Below are positions 41,143 to 49,708 of a stretch of 53,500 nucleotides of DNA, in pieces. Where the stretch lies: positions 1 through 53,500 of IMG/VR virus record IMGVR_UViG_3300028840_003032; one strand, 5' to 3'. Each line of letters starts with the position of its first letter. Position 1 is the first letter of the stretch. The stretch comes from a virus. The notes below the pieces were generated by a model. That model made no database searches. It was not told where the DNA came from and saw only the letters and a list, made by a program, of their open reading frames with translations. The position numbers and the translations under genes are program-made.

Positions 41143-42204
41143 GTGGCTACCTCCAAGAAGAAGAAGTCCAAGAAGAAGTCGAAGAAAGAATCCAAGAAAC
41201 CGGCCGGTGATGTGCTGGCCGGAATCTTGGAGGAAATCGGAGGCGAGGACGGTGCGCAACTGCTCGGTTCGGAAGGGTTCGCGATCAAGATCAGAGGCGT
41301 TATCTCCACGCAATGTCCGAGCATCGACTGGGCGACGGGCAGAGGCGGAATCCCGTTGGGGCGTCTCACTATCCTCCACGGCAAAGAGGGAAGCGGCAAG
41401 ACGACTCTTGCGCTTCATATCGTAGCCGAATGTCAGCGGCAAGGCGGCGCCGTGGTCTACATGGACAAGGAATACAAACTTGATCCGGATTATGCCCGCG
41501 ACATCGGCGTTGATACGAAGCGCCTCATCATCGTCCAACCTCCTCATCTTGAGAGAGTTTTCGAAACGACGCGGCGCATCATCGAAAGGATCAAAGCGAA
41601 TCGAGAAGAGACGGGCAAGCGCACGCCGGTCCTTGTGGTGCTCGACTCGATGAACGCCGCTATCACCAAGGCGCAATACGAAGGAGAAGAGGAAGCGCAA
41701 CACGTTGCTCCCGAGGCACGCGTGTATAGTCGTCTACTCCCCAAGCTAATCCCGTTGGTGAATGAGGAGGACGTTGCGCTGCTTTGGGTTAGCCAGGTGC
41801 GCAATAAAATCGGCGTGAAGTTCGGTGACCCAGACGACGTTTGCGGCGGCAACGCTCCCAAGTTCTACGCTTCGATGATCCTCCACGTTACCAACTTCGG
41901 TTCGGAGAAAGTGGACGGTGAAAGAGTAGCGAACAAGCTCTGGGTCGAACCGAAGAAGAATCAGATTGCCCCGCCGTTCAAAAAGGCGGAAGTGCGCGTT
42001 GTATACGGGGAAGGATTCGACAAGGAGAAGTCCTTGCTTTGGATAGCGGAGAAGCTTGGCACGGTGAAGAGGAAGGGAGCGTTTTACAAACACGGAGGGA
42101 AAACGTTGGGGCAAGGATTGAACGCAGCGGCCGATACGCTTGTGGTTGATGAAGAATGGTACGGGCGAATCCTGAAAGAAGCGAGGGAGGAAGGCGGATG
42201 GTGA
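41143..42204 (+). CDS. recA: RecA-like recombinase
   Basis: 353 aa, GTG start. A lysine-rich N-tail (residues 3-19) precedes the core. Walker A is LHGKEGSGKTTLAL (78-91), then VVYMDKEYKLDPDYARDIG, the Walker B LVVLDSMNA, and the L1/L2 region with VSQVRNKIGVKFGDP and GGNAPKFYAS, all RecA hallmarks. Length matches bacterial RecA (~350 aa), closer to RecA than to T4 UvsX. It drives strand exchange with the SSB and SbcCD enzymes alongside. Its stop region overlaps the next gene by 7 bases. Confidence 0.93.
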   Translation: MATSKKKKSKKKSKKESKKPAGDVLAGILEEIGGEDGAQLLGSEGFAIKIRGVISTQCPSIDWATGRGGIPLGRLTILHGKEGSGKTTLALHIVAECQRQGGAVVYMDKEYKLDPDYARDIGVDTKRLIIVQPPHLERVFETTRRIIERIKANREETGKRTPVLVVLDSMNAAITKAQYEGEEEAQHVAPEARVYSRLLPKLIPLVNEEDVALLWVSQVRNKIGVKFGDPDDVCGGNAPKFYASMILHVTNFGSEKVDGERVANKLWVEPKKNQIAPPFKKAEVRVVYGEGFDKEKSLLWIAEKLGTVKRKGAFYKHGGKTLGQGLNAAADTLVVDEEWYGRILKEAREEGGW

Positions 42205-42515
42205 GTCTTCGAAATTGGTTCGACATTCCCGACGAATTGAAGGACACGATTTGGCGAACGTTGGGCGATGAGGTCTTCGGGGAAGAAGAGGAACCGATCA
42301 ACGAGTTGTGTCGAGCAATCGTGCTAAAGTGGAAAGCGAAAGCGGAAGAGGACGATGACCCGCCCAAGGCGTTCAAGGCGCTACATAAAGCAAATCGGCG
42401 GAACGCCATTGCCTCAATCATCGCCGCGTTGGAACTTCTCCGGAAGGTGGGCGACGGGAAACCGCTATTGAGCGACGAAGACCGCATCGCCGTCGCGCAA
42501 CTGGAACGCTTCTGA
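42198..42515 (+). CDS. Hypothetical protein between RecA and SbcD
   Basis: About 105 aa from ATG 42198, chosen for GGAGGAAGG just upstream; an in-frame start at 42156 would bury far into recA. The protein is acidic and mostly helical (IPDELKDTIWRTLGDEVFGE; NAIASIIAALELLRKVGD). I do not recognise it. The sandwich position suggests a recombination accessory. The stop overlaps the SbcD ATG by one base. Confidence 0.6.
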   Translation: MVSLRNWFDIPDELKDTIWRTLGDEVFGEEEEPINELCRAIVLKWKAKAEEDDDPPKAFKALHKANRRNAIASIIAALELLRKVGDGKPLLSDEDRIAVAQLERF

Positions 42516-43645
42516 TGTTACGCTCCTTCAAGATACTAGCCGTGGCGGACGTTCATATGAGTAACAAACTCCCATACGCGAAACCGACCGCCAACGGCCT
42601 CACCGACCGCCTTGAGGATCAGATGGCTCTGTGGGAGCAAATCCGAAAGGTAGCGAAGGAAGAAGAGGTGATGGCCGTCTTCGTGCTAGGGGATTTGTTC
42701 GATAAGAGCTTGGTGGACGCCGTGACTCTTACCGCGACGGTTCAGGCCATCGTCGGGTTAGGCGTTGACGTCTACATCTTACCGGGGAACCACGACGCGA
42801 ATAGCATACGCGGCGGACGCTTCACCGTGGAGGCTTTCGGTGCGATGAACCGGCCGGGCATCCACGTGATCGGGGAGAATCCCGGCCAGCACGTTGAAAT
42901 CGAAATCAAGAAAGGCAATTGGAACCTTTGGCCGGTAGCGTTCAAGCCGGTCGAAGAGATGCGCGAAGAGATTAAAGCGATTCAAAAGAAGTTGGACGCT
43001 CGCAAGTATCACGCGTTGCTCCTTCACGGAAGCGTACTGGACTCAAAGCATCTCGGATGGATATGCGACGACGGATTGGACCCGAAAGAGATTTGCGACG
43101 GGTTCGAAGCGGTACTGGCCGGCCACTTCCACGACCCGCAAACATTCGGTCTCAACGGTCGCTACCTTGGGGCGCCGATGCATCATAACTTCGGAGACGC
43201 CGGAAGGGAAGCCGGATTCTGGATAGTCGATTTCCAAGAGGGAGGGATGTTGAGCTACGATTTCCATCCCAGCAACGCGCCTCGCTTCCATGTTTGCTCC
43301 TCGCTCAAGGAGCACCACGACGCCGTGAGCGGAGACTACCTGCGCTTTCAGTTAGAGGCGACTCACGCCCGATGGGCGAAGATAAAACCGAAGGCGCAAG
43401 CGCATTGCGAGGCGTTGAAGGCGAAAGGGATCAAGGCGGACTTCAAACACAAGCCGGTCTATCACCACGAATCGAGGCTAGCAAAGTCGAGCATCGGGAA
43501 GAAAGAAACCGTGTCGATGGAAGAGGCGTTGGGAGAGTACATCGAGGCGTCCGGAGTCGTGACGACCGGACTGGACGAGAAGCGTTTGAAAGAGATGGGA
43601 ACGGAGATACTTGGAAGGGCAAGGGTCGAACGTGGAATTGCTTGA
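42515..43645 (+). CDS. sbcD: SbcD/Mre11-like nuclease subunit (T4 gp47-like)
   Basis: 376 aa. Metallophosphatase motifs are in order: AVADVHMSN (9-17), VLGDLFDKS (58-66), LPGNHDANS (89-97), LLHGSV and AGHFHDPQT. These coordinate two Mn ions in Mre11/SbcD. Length matches SbcD (~400 aa) and T4 gp47 (339 aa). It forms the nuclease of the Rad50/Mre11-like complex that processes DNA ends and hairpins, with the next gene as ATPase partner. The genes overlap slightly. Confidence 0.92.
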   Translation: MLRSFKILAVADVHMSNKLPYAKPTANGLTDRLEDQMALWEQIRKVAKEEEVMAVFVLGDLFDKSLVDAVTLTATVQAIVGLGVDVYILPGNHDANSIRGGRFTVEAFGAMNRPGIHVIGENPGQHVEIEIKKGNWNLWPVAFKPVEEMREEIKAIQKKLDARKYHALLLHGSVLDSKHLGWICDDGLDPKEICDGFEAVLAGHFHDPQTFGLNGRYLGAPMHHNFGDAGREAGFWIVDFQEGGMLSYDFHPSNAPRFHVCSSLKEHHDAVSGDYLRFQLEATHARWAKIKPKAQAHCEALKAKGIKADFKHKPVYHHESRLAKSSIGKKETVSMEEALGEYIEASGVVTTGLDEKRLKEMGTEILGRARVERGIA

Positions 43646-45587
43646 GCTAGTCGCAACGGACTTCTGTTGCTTCGAAGACCTCCGATTGCCGTTGTCGGGG
43701 ATGGGGTTGGTATGGGTGACCGGGGAGAATACCGATACCAAAGCGGCCGATAACAACGGCTCAGGGAAGTCTACTTTATTCAAAGCGCTCACGTGGGGAC
43801 TCTACGGCAAGACCATCGACGGCGAAAAGGGCGACAAGGTCATCCGCAACGGACGAAAAGCGGCGCGTGTAGAAGTCGTCTTGGGAGACGGGAAGAAGCG
43901 ATGGACCGTCGTGAGAGAGCGTCGCAAAGGTTCGCCCAAGCTTCAACTCCTCCAACCGACCGGGGAAGAGTTCGAAGCGAGCAAGGACGCGATACAAGAG
44001 CGCATCGTTGAGATGGTCGGATTAGACTTCCCAGCTTTCAAGAATACCGTTTTGTACGGCCAGAACGATTCGGCGCGGTTCGCTCATCCACGGACGAAGG
44101 ACGCGGAACGGAAGGAGATGCTACACCGAATCCTCCGAACCGGCATCCTCAAGGACTGCCACGCGCTGGCGCTCGAATACCGCCTCAAGCTCAAGAAGAA
44201 CATCGCGGAAATCGACGAAGCCATAAGAGGCGCAGAGATCAGGCTAGAAGAGCAAGACATCGAGGGACTACATAAGGACTTCGAACGGTTCGAAGAGCAG
44301 AGGACACGCGATGTAGACCGGCATAGGACAAAAGCTCGTGAGTACCGGGACCGGGCGCGCAGCGAGATGGACTCCATCGGGAAGGTCGCTGAGACTTCTG
44401 AGGAGGTCGAAGAGGCGCTCATCGAGGAAATCGAAGCGCTGAAGGAAGCGCTCAAGATAGCCGAAGAAGCGGCCAAGGAATCTCAAGCCGTGGAAGAGGA
44501 GATAGCGCCGCTCAAAGAAGAAGAGATCAAAGCGATGGAGGTCACGGCGCTCGATAAGGCGAGGCTGGGCGGTAGCAAATCGACTCTCGAAAGACTCGAT
44601 GGGGAAGAGAAATGCCCCACGTGTAACTCTCCTCTCGATGAAGGCGCAGCGCTTGAGTTCATCGAAGCGGTGAAGAAAGAAATCAAGAAGAGGAAGAAGC
44701 AAGAGCGCAAGTCGCAGAACGAATTGAACGCCGTCCGGGAGAAGATCAAAGCGGGAAGGGAACGCCAAGAGGAGTTCGACACCGTCGCTCGCAAGCATAT
44801 GCCGCTCATGGAAGAACTACACGAGGCGGAAGGGAAGCTTGAGCGATGGAGGTCGGATCAAGAGAAGCTAGCGACGTGGAAGGAGAACGCGAAAGAGCGA
44901 GCAGAGGATTACATCGCCCTTGCGCGACAAGAGTTGACGAAAGCGAAGGACGTCAAAGCGCAAACGAACCTCCACGCCGAACGGTTAGCAAGAGCGAAGA
45001 AGAAGCGGAAGAAGTTCAAGCAAGAGATAAAGAGCTTCAAAACTTTGAAGAAGGAACATTCCTCAACGCTCGCTCACGTTGAGTTCTGGGTTCGCGGTTT
45101 CTCGAATCAAGGCTTGCCGTCCTATATCCTCGATGCGGTGATGCCCTACGTCGCTGAGAGGGCAAACCACTACCTCGAAACGTTAGCGGACGGCGACATC
45201 ACGATGAACTTCTCGACGCAACGCAAGATGAAGAGTTCGAAGGAGATGCGCGATGAGATAGACATCTCGTGGGAGATTGAAGGCTTGGAGGATTCGTACC
45301 CGCCCAGCGGCGGTCAGTTGAAGAAAATGGAGATTGCTACCGACCTCGCCTTGATGGACCTGGTAGCCACGAGGGAAGGCGAGACCATCGACATACTCGC
45401 GTTGGATGAAATCCTCGATGGGCTCGATAGCGAGGGACGCCAGCGCGTGTTAACGCTCTTGATGGAGATGAGAAAGCGGCGCGGGTCGGTCTTCGTTATT
45501 AGCCATGAGACGGAGATGTCGGAGGTATTCGAGAAAGCTATCATCGTGAAGAAGCGCGATGGGGTTTCGTCTTTGTCGATGAAGTAG
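43632..45587 (+). CDS. sbcC: SbcC/Rad50-like ATPase subunit (T4 gp46-like)
   Basis: About 651 aa from GTG 43632 (an in-frame ATG at 43611 is possible but less well placed). The N-terminal ATPase half has NNGSGKSTLFKALTW, and the C-terminal half has PPSGGQLKKMEIATDLAL with ALDEILDGLDSEG, the ABC signature and Walker B. Between them lie two long coiled-coil arms and the zinc hook CPTCNS (~328). It is shorter than bacterial SbcC (~1000 aa), close to T4 gp46 (560 aa). It partners SbcD in end resection for recombination-dependent replication. Confidence 0.92.
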   Translation: MELLELVATDFCCFEDLRLPLSGMGLVWVTGENTDTKAADNNGSGKSTLFKALTWGLYGKTIDGEKGDKVIRNGRKAARVEVVLGDGKKRWTVVRERRKGSPKLQLLQPTGEEFEASKDAIQERIVEMVGLDFPAFKNTVLYGQNDSARFAHPRTKDAERKEMLHRILRTGILKDCHALALEYRLKLKKNIAEIDEAIRGAEIRLEEQDIEGLHKDFERFEEQRTRDVDRHRTKAREYRDRARSEMDSIGKVAETSEEVEEALIEEIEALKEALKIAEEAAKESQAVEEEIAPLKEEEIKAMEVTALDKARLGGSKSTLERLDGEEKCPTCNSPLDEGAALEFIEAVKKEIKKRKKQERKSQNELNAVREKIKAGRERQEEFDTVARKHMPLMEELHEAEGKLERWRSDQEKLATWKENAKERAEDYIALARQELTKAKDVKAQTNLHAERLARAKKKRKKFKQEIKSFKTLKKEHSSTLAHVEFWVRGFSNQGLPSYILDAVMPYVAERANHYLETLADGDITMNFSTQRKMKSSKEMRDEIDISWEIEGLEDSYPPSGGQLKKMEIATDLALMDLVATREGETIDILALDEILDGLDSEGRQRVLTLLMEMRKRRGSVFVISHETEMSEVFEKAIIVKKRDGVSSLSMK

Positions 45588-45596
45588 GAGGGAGTG

Positions 45597-46103
45597 ATGG
45601 AAGAAAAAATCTATCACTACAAGATAGGCGACAAGATAGTTGCGTTTGATTGTCCGCCTTGGCGCAAGCTCCTGATGAGTCCGAAGTTGATGGAAAGACT
45701 CCCGTCAAAGAAGTCCACGACGCACACGATGTTCTATTCCAAGGCGGAAGGAATCGTGAGATGCTTCAACGCCACTAGGGACGACAGCCATTCCCTTTCT
45801 CGCGTGGCGTTCTCTTTTGATATACCGTTGGAGAGACTTTCGATCATCAAGCAACTCATCAAGAAGAATTGGCCGGTGCCGTCTGATCCGTTCGCCAAAA
45901 CGTCCAAGATACCGAAGGAATGTAAATTCAATCGACACGACATCGCGCCGTTGATAATCGCGGAATTCGGTTTGGGAGTAGACAAGTACAAATTCTTCCA
46001 AGAGAGTATCGACTACAATCAACCCTACTACGATTGGCCGATGCAAATATTTCAAGTGATAGGTTTCCTACGATTCGGTCGCAAGACGTGGAGACTACAT
46101 TGA
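45597..46103 (+). CDS. Hypothetical protein
   Basis: 168 aa from ATG 45597, with AGGAGG 6 bases upstream; GTG 45594 is in frame just before it. The sequence mixes aromatic and basic residues (YHYKIGDKIVAFDCPPWRKL; MQIFQVIGFLRFGRKTWRLH) and is neither low-complexity nor membrane-bound. I see no catalytic motif. It lies between SbcC and a RuvC-like nuclease, so a repair or recombination role is possible by location only. The TTG of the next gene overlaps its stop. Confidence 0.6.
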   Translation: MEEKIYHYKIGDKIVAFDCPPWRKLLMSPKLMERLPSKKSTTHTMFYSKAEGIVRCFNATRDDSHSLSRVAFSFDIPLERLSIIKQLIKKNWPVPSDPFAKTSKIPKECKFNRHDIAPLIIAEFGLGVDKYKFFQESIDYNQPYYDWPMQIFQVIGFLRFGRKTWRLH

Positions 46104-46918
46104 CGACTAAAGTACAGGGGTGGGACCTGGGTCTCAATCATCTCGCCTTTGTCGAACTACTCGATGGAGAGCTTTCCAATTTTTGGTACCTCACAACGGC
46201 GGTCGGCTCAGCGGGTCGTTCGAAGGAACACGGCTTCAGGATCAAGCTCCCCAAGACGAAGGAGAAGCAAGTGTTGGCGTTAGCTCGCCTTGCGGTGCTA
46301 GAGAACTTCATCGACAAGACGGTGCTTCGACCGAATATGCCCGACTACGTGGGCATTGAAGACTACGCCATACGCGCCGAGCAAGGCGCTCATTACATGG
46401 GAGAGATAGGCGGCATCGCTCGAATCCTTTGTTGGTTCCGAGGCGTGAGGCTACGTCTCCATGATCCTATCTCCGTGAAGATGTTCGCCGCCCACGACGG
46501 GACGTGCCAAAAGGATAGCATCGAACGCGCCGTGAAGAAGCGTTGGGATAAGGACTTCTCCCAGTACAACCAACCGTTGGCGAAACCGACGAAGAGAAAC
46601 CCGGACCCCAAGCAGAGCCGAACCACGAGCGAAGACCTTGCGGATGCGTACGCGATAGCCCAATTGGTATGGACCGAAGTACAATTGAGAGACGGGCGCC
46701 TTGCGTTAAGCGACCTCCACGAAAAGGAAGTGCGCGTCTTCAATCGCATTACAAAAACGTACCCGGTGAACCTCCTAGATAGGAGTTGGATAGTTAATCC
46801 GGAAGGGACGGCCACGCCTCACGGGAAGCCGGTGTGCCCGCATTGCGGTTCAACTCGCTGTTGCGGGAACGTTAGAGAGGCTTGCGAAGAGAAAAGCGCG
46901 ATCAAGGTAATCAAATGA
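46100..46918 (+). CDS. RuvC-like Holliday-junction nuclease
   Basis: About 272 aa from TTG 46100, which overlaps the upstream stop; an in-frame ATG at 46034 lies deep in the previous gene. The RNase H-like fold shows GWDLGLNHLAFVELL (D9), VGIEDYAIRAEQGAHYMGEIGG in parts (E87, with E101 nearby) and TTSEDLADAYAIAQL (D179/D182), the spacing of RuvC acidic residues. A C-terminal cysteine group (CPHCGSTRCCGN) may bind zinc and is not usual in RuvC (~170 aa). It would resolve four-way junctions from recombination. Confidence 0.75.
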   Translation: MTTKVQGWDLGLNHLAFVELLDGELSNFWYLTTAVGSAGRSKEHGFRIKLPKTKEKQVLALARLAVLENFIDKTVLRPNMPDYVGIEDYAIRAEQGAHYMGEIGGIARILCWFRGVRLRLHDPISVKMFAAHDGTCQKDSIERAVKKRWDKDFSQYNQPLAKPTKRNPDPKQSRTTSEDLADAYAIAQLVWTEVQLRDGRLALSDLHEKEVRVFNRITKTYPVNLLDRSWIVNPEGTATPHGKPVCPHCGSTRCCGNVREACEEKSAIKVIK

Positions 46919-47826
46919 AAGCCGACATCATCATCTTAGACGGGCGCCATCTCCTATGGAGGACGGTGGACGCCTTCGGTATGTTGAGCGCGGAACTGGG
47001 CGATGTAGAGGTAGCGACGGGCGGCATCTACGGTTTCTTGTCGGTCGCAATTCGTATCCACCAGCGCTATGGGGGAAGGGTCATCGTTGCGTGGGAAGGT
47101 CGGAACAACTTCCGATACAAATTGTATCCCGAGTATAAAAAGAAATCCGAACCGGATGAAGAGAGGTTAGAATTTATCCAAGAGATGATTGATCAGGAGA
47201 CGCGATTGAAAGCCATTCTCAGAGCCATCGGAGTCGATCAGTACAGGGGAATCCGCTGCGAGGCGGATGACGTGATAGGCTCTTTAGCTCATTACTACGC
47301 TGAGGCGAAACGGCGCGTGGTAATCTATACGGGTGACAGCGACCTCCGGCAACTCGTTGACGACCTCGTCACTGTAGTGGCGCCTGGGAGACGCGGGAAC
47401 GATACGGTGTTTGACGAAGAGGCGGTCATCGCTAAACACGAGGTGTCGCCGCCTCGCCTCGCTGACCTCAAGGCGCTCGCTGGCGACTCTTCCGATAACA
47501 TCCCCGGCGTGAAGGGAGTAGGACCGAAGACGGCCGCAAAGCTCATTAACGCCTATGGGGACATCGAGGACGTCATACACGCCGCAAAGATCAACGGCGC
47601 CGCGAAACCTCCTTGGCCGGTCGCTGAGCGATTCCGAGAAGCAATTGCCGAGGTGGAAGACGACATCCGCCTATTCAAAAAGCTAACGCTCATCGACGGG
47701 CAACGGCAGATGAGGCGCATCGAGCCCAAGCGGGATAAGAAGCGCGTCATTCGTCAATTGATGGCGTACAAGTTCCGGTCGCTGATGGCTCCGGCCGAAT
47801 TGAACGAACTAATGAGGATGGGGTAG
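46915..47826 (+). CDS. 5'-3' exonuclease / flap endonuclease (Pol I N-domain type)
   Basis: 303 aa from ATG 46915, overlapping the RuvC-like stop (ATGA). The PIN-like nuclease motifs are intact: IILDGRHLLWRTVDA (6-20), RCEADDVIGSLA (114-125), YTGDSDLRQLV (138-148) and GDSSDNIPGVKGVGPKTA (190-207), the last being a helix-hairpin-helix with metal aspartates. Length is that of T5/T7-type exonucleases (~290-350 aa). It removes RNA primers and flaps, complementing the Pol III-type replicase that lacks this activity. Confidence 0.92.
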   Translation: MKADIIILDGRHLLWRTVDAFGMLSAELGDVEVATGGIYGFLSVAIRIHQRYGGRVIVAWEGRNNFRYKLYPEYKKKSEPDEERLEFIQEMIDQETRLKAILRAIGVDQYRGIRCEADDVIGSLAHYYAEAKRRVVIYTGDSDLRQLVDDLVTVVAPGRRGNDTVFDEEAVIAKHEVSPPRLADLKALAGDSSDNIPGVKGVGPKTAAKLINAYGDIEDVIHAAKINGAAKPPWPVAERFREAIAEVEDDIRLFKKLTLIDGQRQMRRIEPKRDKKRVIRQLMAYKFRSLMAPAELNELMRMG

Positions 47827-47829
47827 CCG

Positions 47830-48432
47830 ATGGGCTTCGGTCGATTGAAGACGCTTGAGAAGCTAGAAACGACCTACAGCGATTGCGACCGCTGCGAGCT
47901 ATCGAAGGGACGCACCCAGCTCGTTCACTGGCGAGGTTCCCCGAAAGCTAAGTTGCTCCTCATCGGGGAGGCGCCGGGAGCGAAGGAAGATGAGAAGGGA
48001 GTTCCATTTGTAGGCGCCGCTGGAAGACTACTCGATGGGTTGCTTATCAAAGCCGGTCTCAAGCCATCGCGAGACGTCTTCATCATCAATACCGTCGCGT
48101 GTAGACCTCCGGGCAATCGGGCGCCTACATTCGACGAACATCGCGCCTGTCGGAAGCGAACCGCATTCCTCATCGACATCGTCCGGCCGAAAGTCATAAT
48201 GCTCTTCGGAGCGACCGCTGCGAAACGAATGGCCGGTGTAGGACCGATCACCGCGTGGAGAGGTAGCTTCACCGAGGTAGAATCTTGGACCGTCAACGAT
48301 GGGACTCGCGTCTATCCGGCGATGCCGACCTTTCATCCATCGTACCTAATGAGAAAGGGACGCGACCCGGAGATACAAGCGTTGATGATAGCAGATATTT
48401 CGAAGGCGTGGAGAGTTGCGAATGAGTCGTAA
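47830..48432 (+). CDS. Uracil-DNA glycosylase, family 4 (iron-sulfur type)
   Basis: 200 aa, ATG 3 bases after the upstream stop. Cysteines C19, C22, C91 and C107 match the 4Fe-4S cluster of family 4. Catalytic motifs are LIGEAPGAKEDEKG (44-57) and FHPSYLM (168-174), with GVPFVGAAGRLL between. It excises uracil from DNA in the first step of base-excision repair. Presence of this enzyme suggests the phage DNA itself is not uracil-substituted. Confidence 0.9.
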   Translation: MGFGRLKTLEKLETTYSDCDRCELSKGRTQLVHWRGSPKAKLLLIGEAPGAKEDEKGVPFVGAAGRLLDGLLIKAGLKPSRDVFIINTVACRPPGNRAPTFDEHRACRKRTAFLIDIVRPKVIMLFGATAAKRMAGVGPITAWRGSFTEVESWTVNDGTRVYPAMPTFHPSYLMRKGRDPEIQALMIADISKAWRVANES

Positions 48433-48835
48433 CACATCTCGCAGGAAGAAGAAAGACAAGGAACGCAAGGGCTACAATAGCACAAAGGCGCGGGCATCTC
48501 GCAGAGCGAAGAAGCAACGTGAGAGACAGGGCGTTCAAGAGAAGCAACCCGCACCGACAGCGAACGCGAGAACGATTAAAGCGATGATGCTTGAGGAGAA
48601 AGTAAAGGGCAACTTCAAAGACTACGTTATCATCACGGGCAATCGTCTTCTCGATTGGAGGAGTAGCTACTCAATCACCGTCGATGAGGGCCATACGCTT
48701 GGAGTAAATGGCGTTGCGCTCGTCCATAAGAAGAAGCTTCATATGATAATCGGAGACGAGCAAGCGAAACAATTTTGGCATCCCCAGTTAGGTAGGATAA
48801 TGGAGGTGCCGGAAGGAACGAAACCGAGCGAATGA
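48422..48835 (+). CDS. Basic hypothetical protein
   Basis: 137 aa from ATG 48422, which follows GGAGAG; TTG 48416 is in frame. The first ~45 residues are very basic (TSRRKKKDKERKGYN, RASRRAKKQRERQG), then a compact beta/alpha domain follows (NFKDYVIITGNRLLDWRSSY, KKKLHMIIGDEQAKQFWHP). I do not recognise it. The basic head suggests nucleic-acid binding. It overlaps the glycosylase by 11 bases and the next gene by 4. Confidence 0.6.
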   Translation: MSRNTSRRKKKDKERKGYNSTKARASRRAKKQRERQGVQEKQPAPTANARTIKAMMLEEKVKGNFKDYVIITGNRLLDWRSSYSITVDEGHTLGVNGVALVHKKKLHMIIGDEQAKQFWHPQLGRIMEVPEGTKPSE

Positions 48836-49050
48836 CTCTCAGGCAAACGTTCGGCGCTAGGTTCGACCCGAACAAAGAGTACATGACGGCGTCGGAGCGT
48901 GCGTTGTTCGAAGGTATGAGAAGCTCCGGTGAGCTTTCATTTTATCGAATCGGCGTATGCAAGCAATGCGGCGCGGACGTCCTCAAGGAAAAAAAATTTT
49001 GTAGTCGGCAATGCAAGGAGAATCACGATGAGACCGGGAAAATGGATTGA
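48832..49050 (+). CDS. Small zinc-finger protein
   Basis: 72 aa, ATG overlapping the previous stop (ATGA). Cys pairs in VCKQCGADVLKEKKFCSRQC give a CxxC...CxxxC zinc site of the kind found in small regulators. The N-terminal part is helical (TASERALFEGMRSSGEL). Target is unknown; such proteins often modulate host enzymes or nucleic acids. Confidence 0.6.
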   Translation: MTLRQTFGARFDPNKEYMTASERALFEGMRSSGELSFYRIGVCKQCGADVLKEKKFCSRQCKENHDETGKMD

Positions 49051-49252
49051 TGAGTTGATCGAGTCGGTAGGGGAGTTCATGTCGCTCGAAACGGTGGACG
49101 GCGTGATGCGCGAGGGTCGCATCTCCGGGTTTACCTATCGCAGCTTCATCTTCAACGGAGATGAAGTTCAATTGCCGATAGAAATCGAAGTGAACGGCGA
49201 CCCAAACGACCGTATCCCAATCGACCGAATCGCAACGCTGAGTCTTGAGTAA
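49028..49252 (+). CDS. Small protein, possible Sm-like fold
   Basis: 74 aa from ATG 49028, inside the end of the zinc-finger gene, with AAGGAG 7 bases upstream. A short helix (MRPGKWIDELIESVGEF) leads into five likely beta strands, with pattern LETVDGVMREGRISGF, then YRSFIFNGDEVQL and RIPIDRIATLSLE. The glycine after DG and the closing 'RIP.DRIA.l' resemble Sm1 and Sm2 motifs of LSm/Hfq-like proteins. The match is by eye and moderate. If true it would bind RNA. Confidence 0.5.
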   Translation: MRPGKWIDELIESVGEFMSLETVDGVMREGRISGFTYRSFIFNGDEVQLPIEIEVNGDPNDRIPIDRIATLSLE

Positions 49253-49670
49253 AGACGCTCCCAGAAAGGGAGTTCATCCCAAGCATCCGCGCTGTCCCGA
49301 TTGCGGCAAGGCTTTGTACAAATCCGCCGTCCCCGCCCGCGTGAAGAAGTCTGATCCGTGGAAGTACTGTCGCAACGTCGAATGCGACTCGTTCGGCGTC
49401 GTGGAAGAGGCGAAAGAGGAAGCGACGGAACCGAAGGAAGTCGCACCGCCTCCTCCACCTTCGAAAGAACCGATTGAGGAGCACGCGGCGGTCAAGCAAG
49501 CACGCGAAAGAATCCAAAAAGCGTTGCGCGGAAATACCGGTCATGAGCGCAATATCGTCGGTCTTTCGCTCGCACTACTCGCCCAAGAACTAGGCCACCG
49601 AAAGTTCGCAAATGAGCTCATCGATGAGTACAATCTGGACGAGCTTTTCGGTATTCAAAAGGCCGAATAA
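49245..49670 (+). CDS. Zinc-ribbon protein, paralogue of 38844-39386
   Basis: 141 aa, TTG start overlapping the previous stop by 8 bases. The first ~50 residues (GVHPKHPRCPDCGKALYKS... YCRNVEC) have C17, C20, C42 and C47 with exactly the same spacing as the ribbon at 38844. The rest differs: a proline/glutamate linker (EVAPPPPPSKEP) and a helical C-terminus (LSLALLAQELGHRKFANELI). Function is unknown; a shared zinc ribbon suggests a shared partner. It is the last gene before the second conserved operon head. Confidence 0.65.
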   Translation: MSKDAPRKGVHPKHPRCPDCGKALYKSAVPARVKKSDPWKYCRNVECDSFGVVEEAKEEATEPKEVAPPPPPSKEPIEEHAAVKQARERIQKALRGNTGHERNIVGLSLALLAQELGHRKFANELIDEYNLDELFGIQKAE

Positions 49671-49708
49671 CCGCGTACAATCGGCGTCTTTTCCGCCCAA
49701 ATTCTCCT

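Noticed and set aside
40416-41399. Long minus-strand open frame rich in serine
   Set aside because: It is the complement of the GAY/GAR acidic tract of the SSB gene, which keeps the opposite strand free of stops; no ribosome-binding site and no family features.
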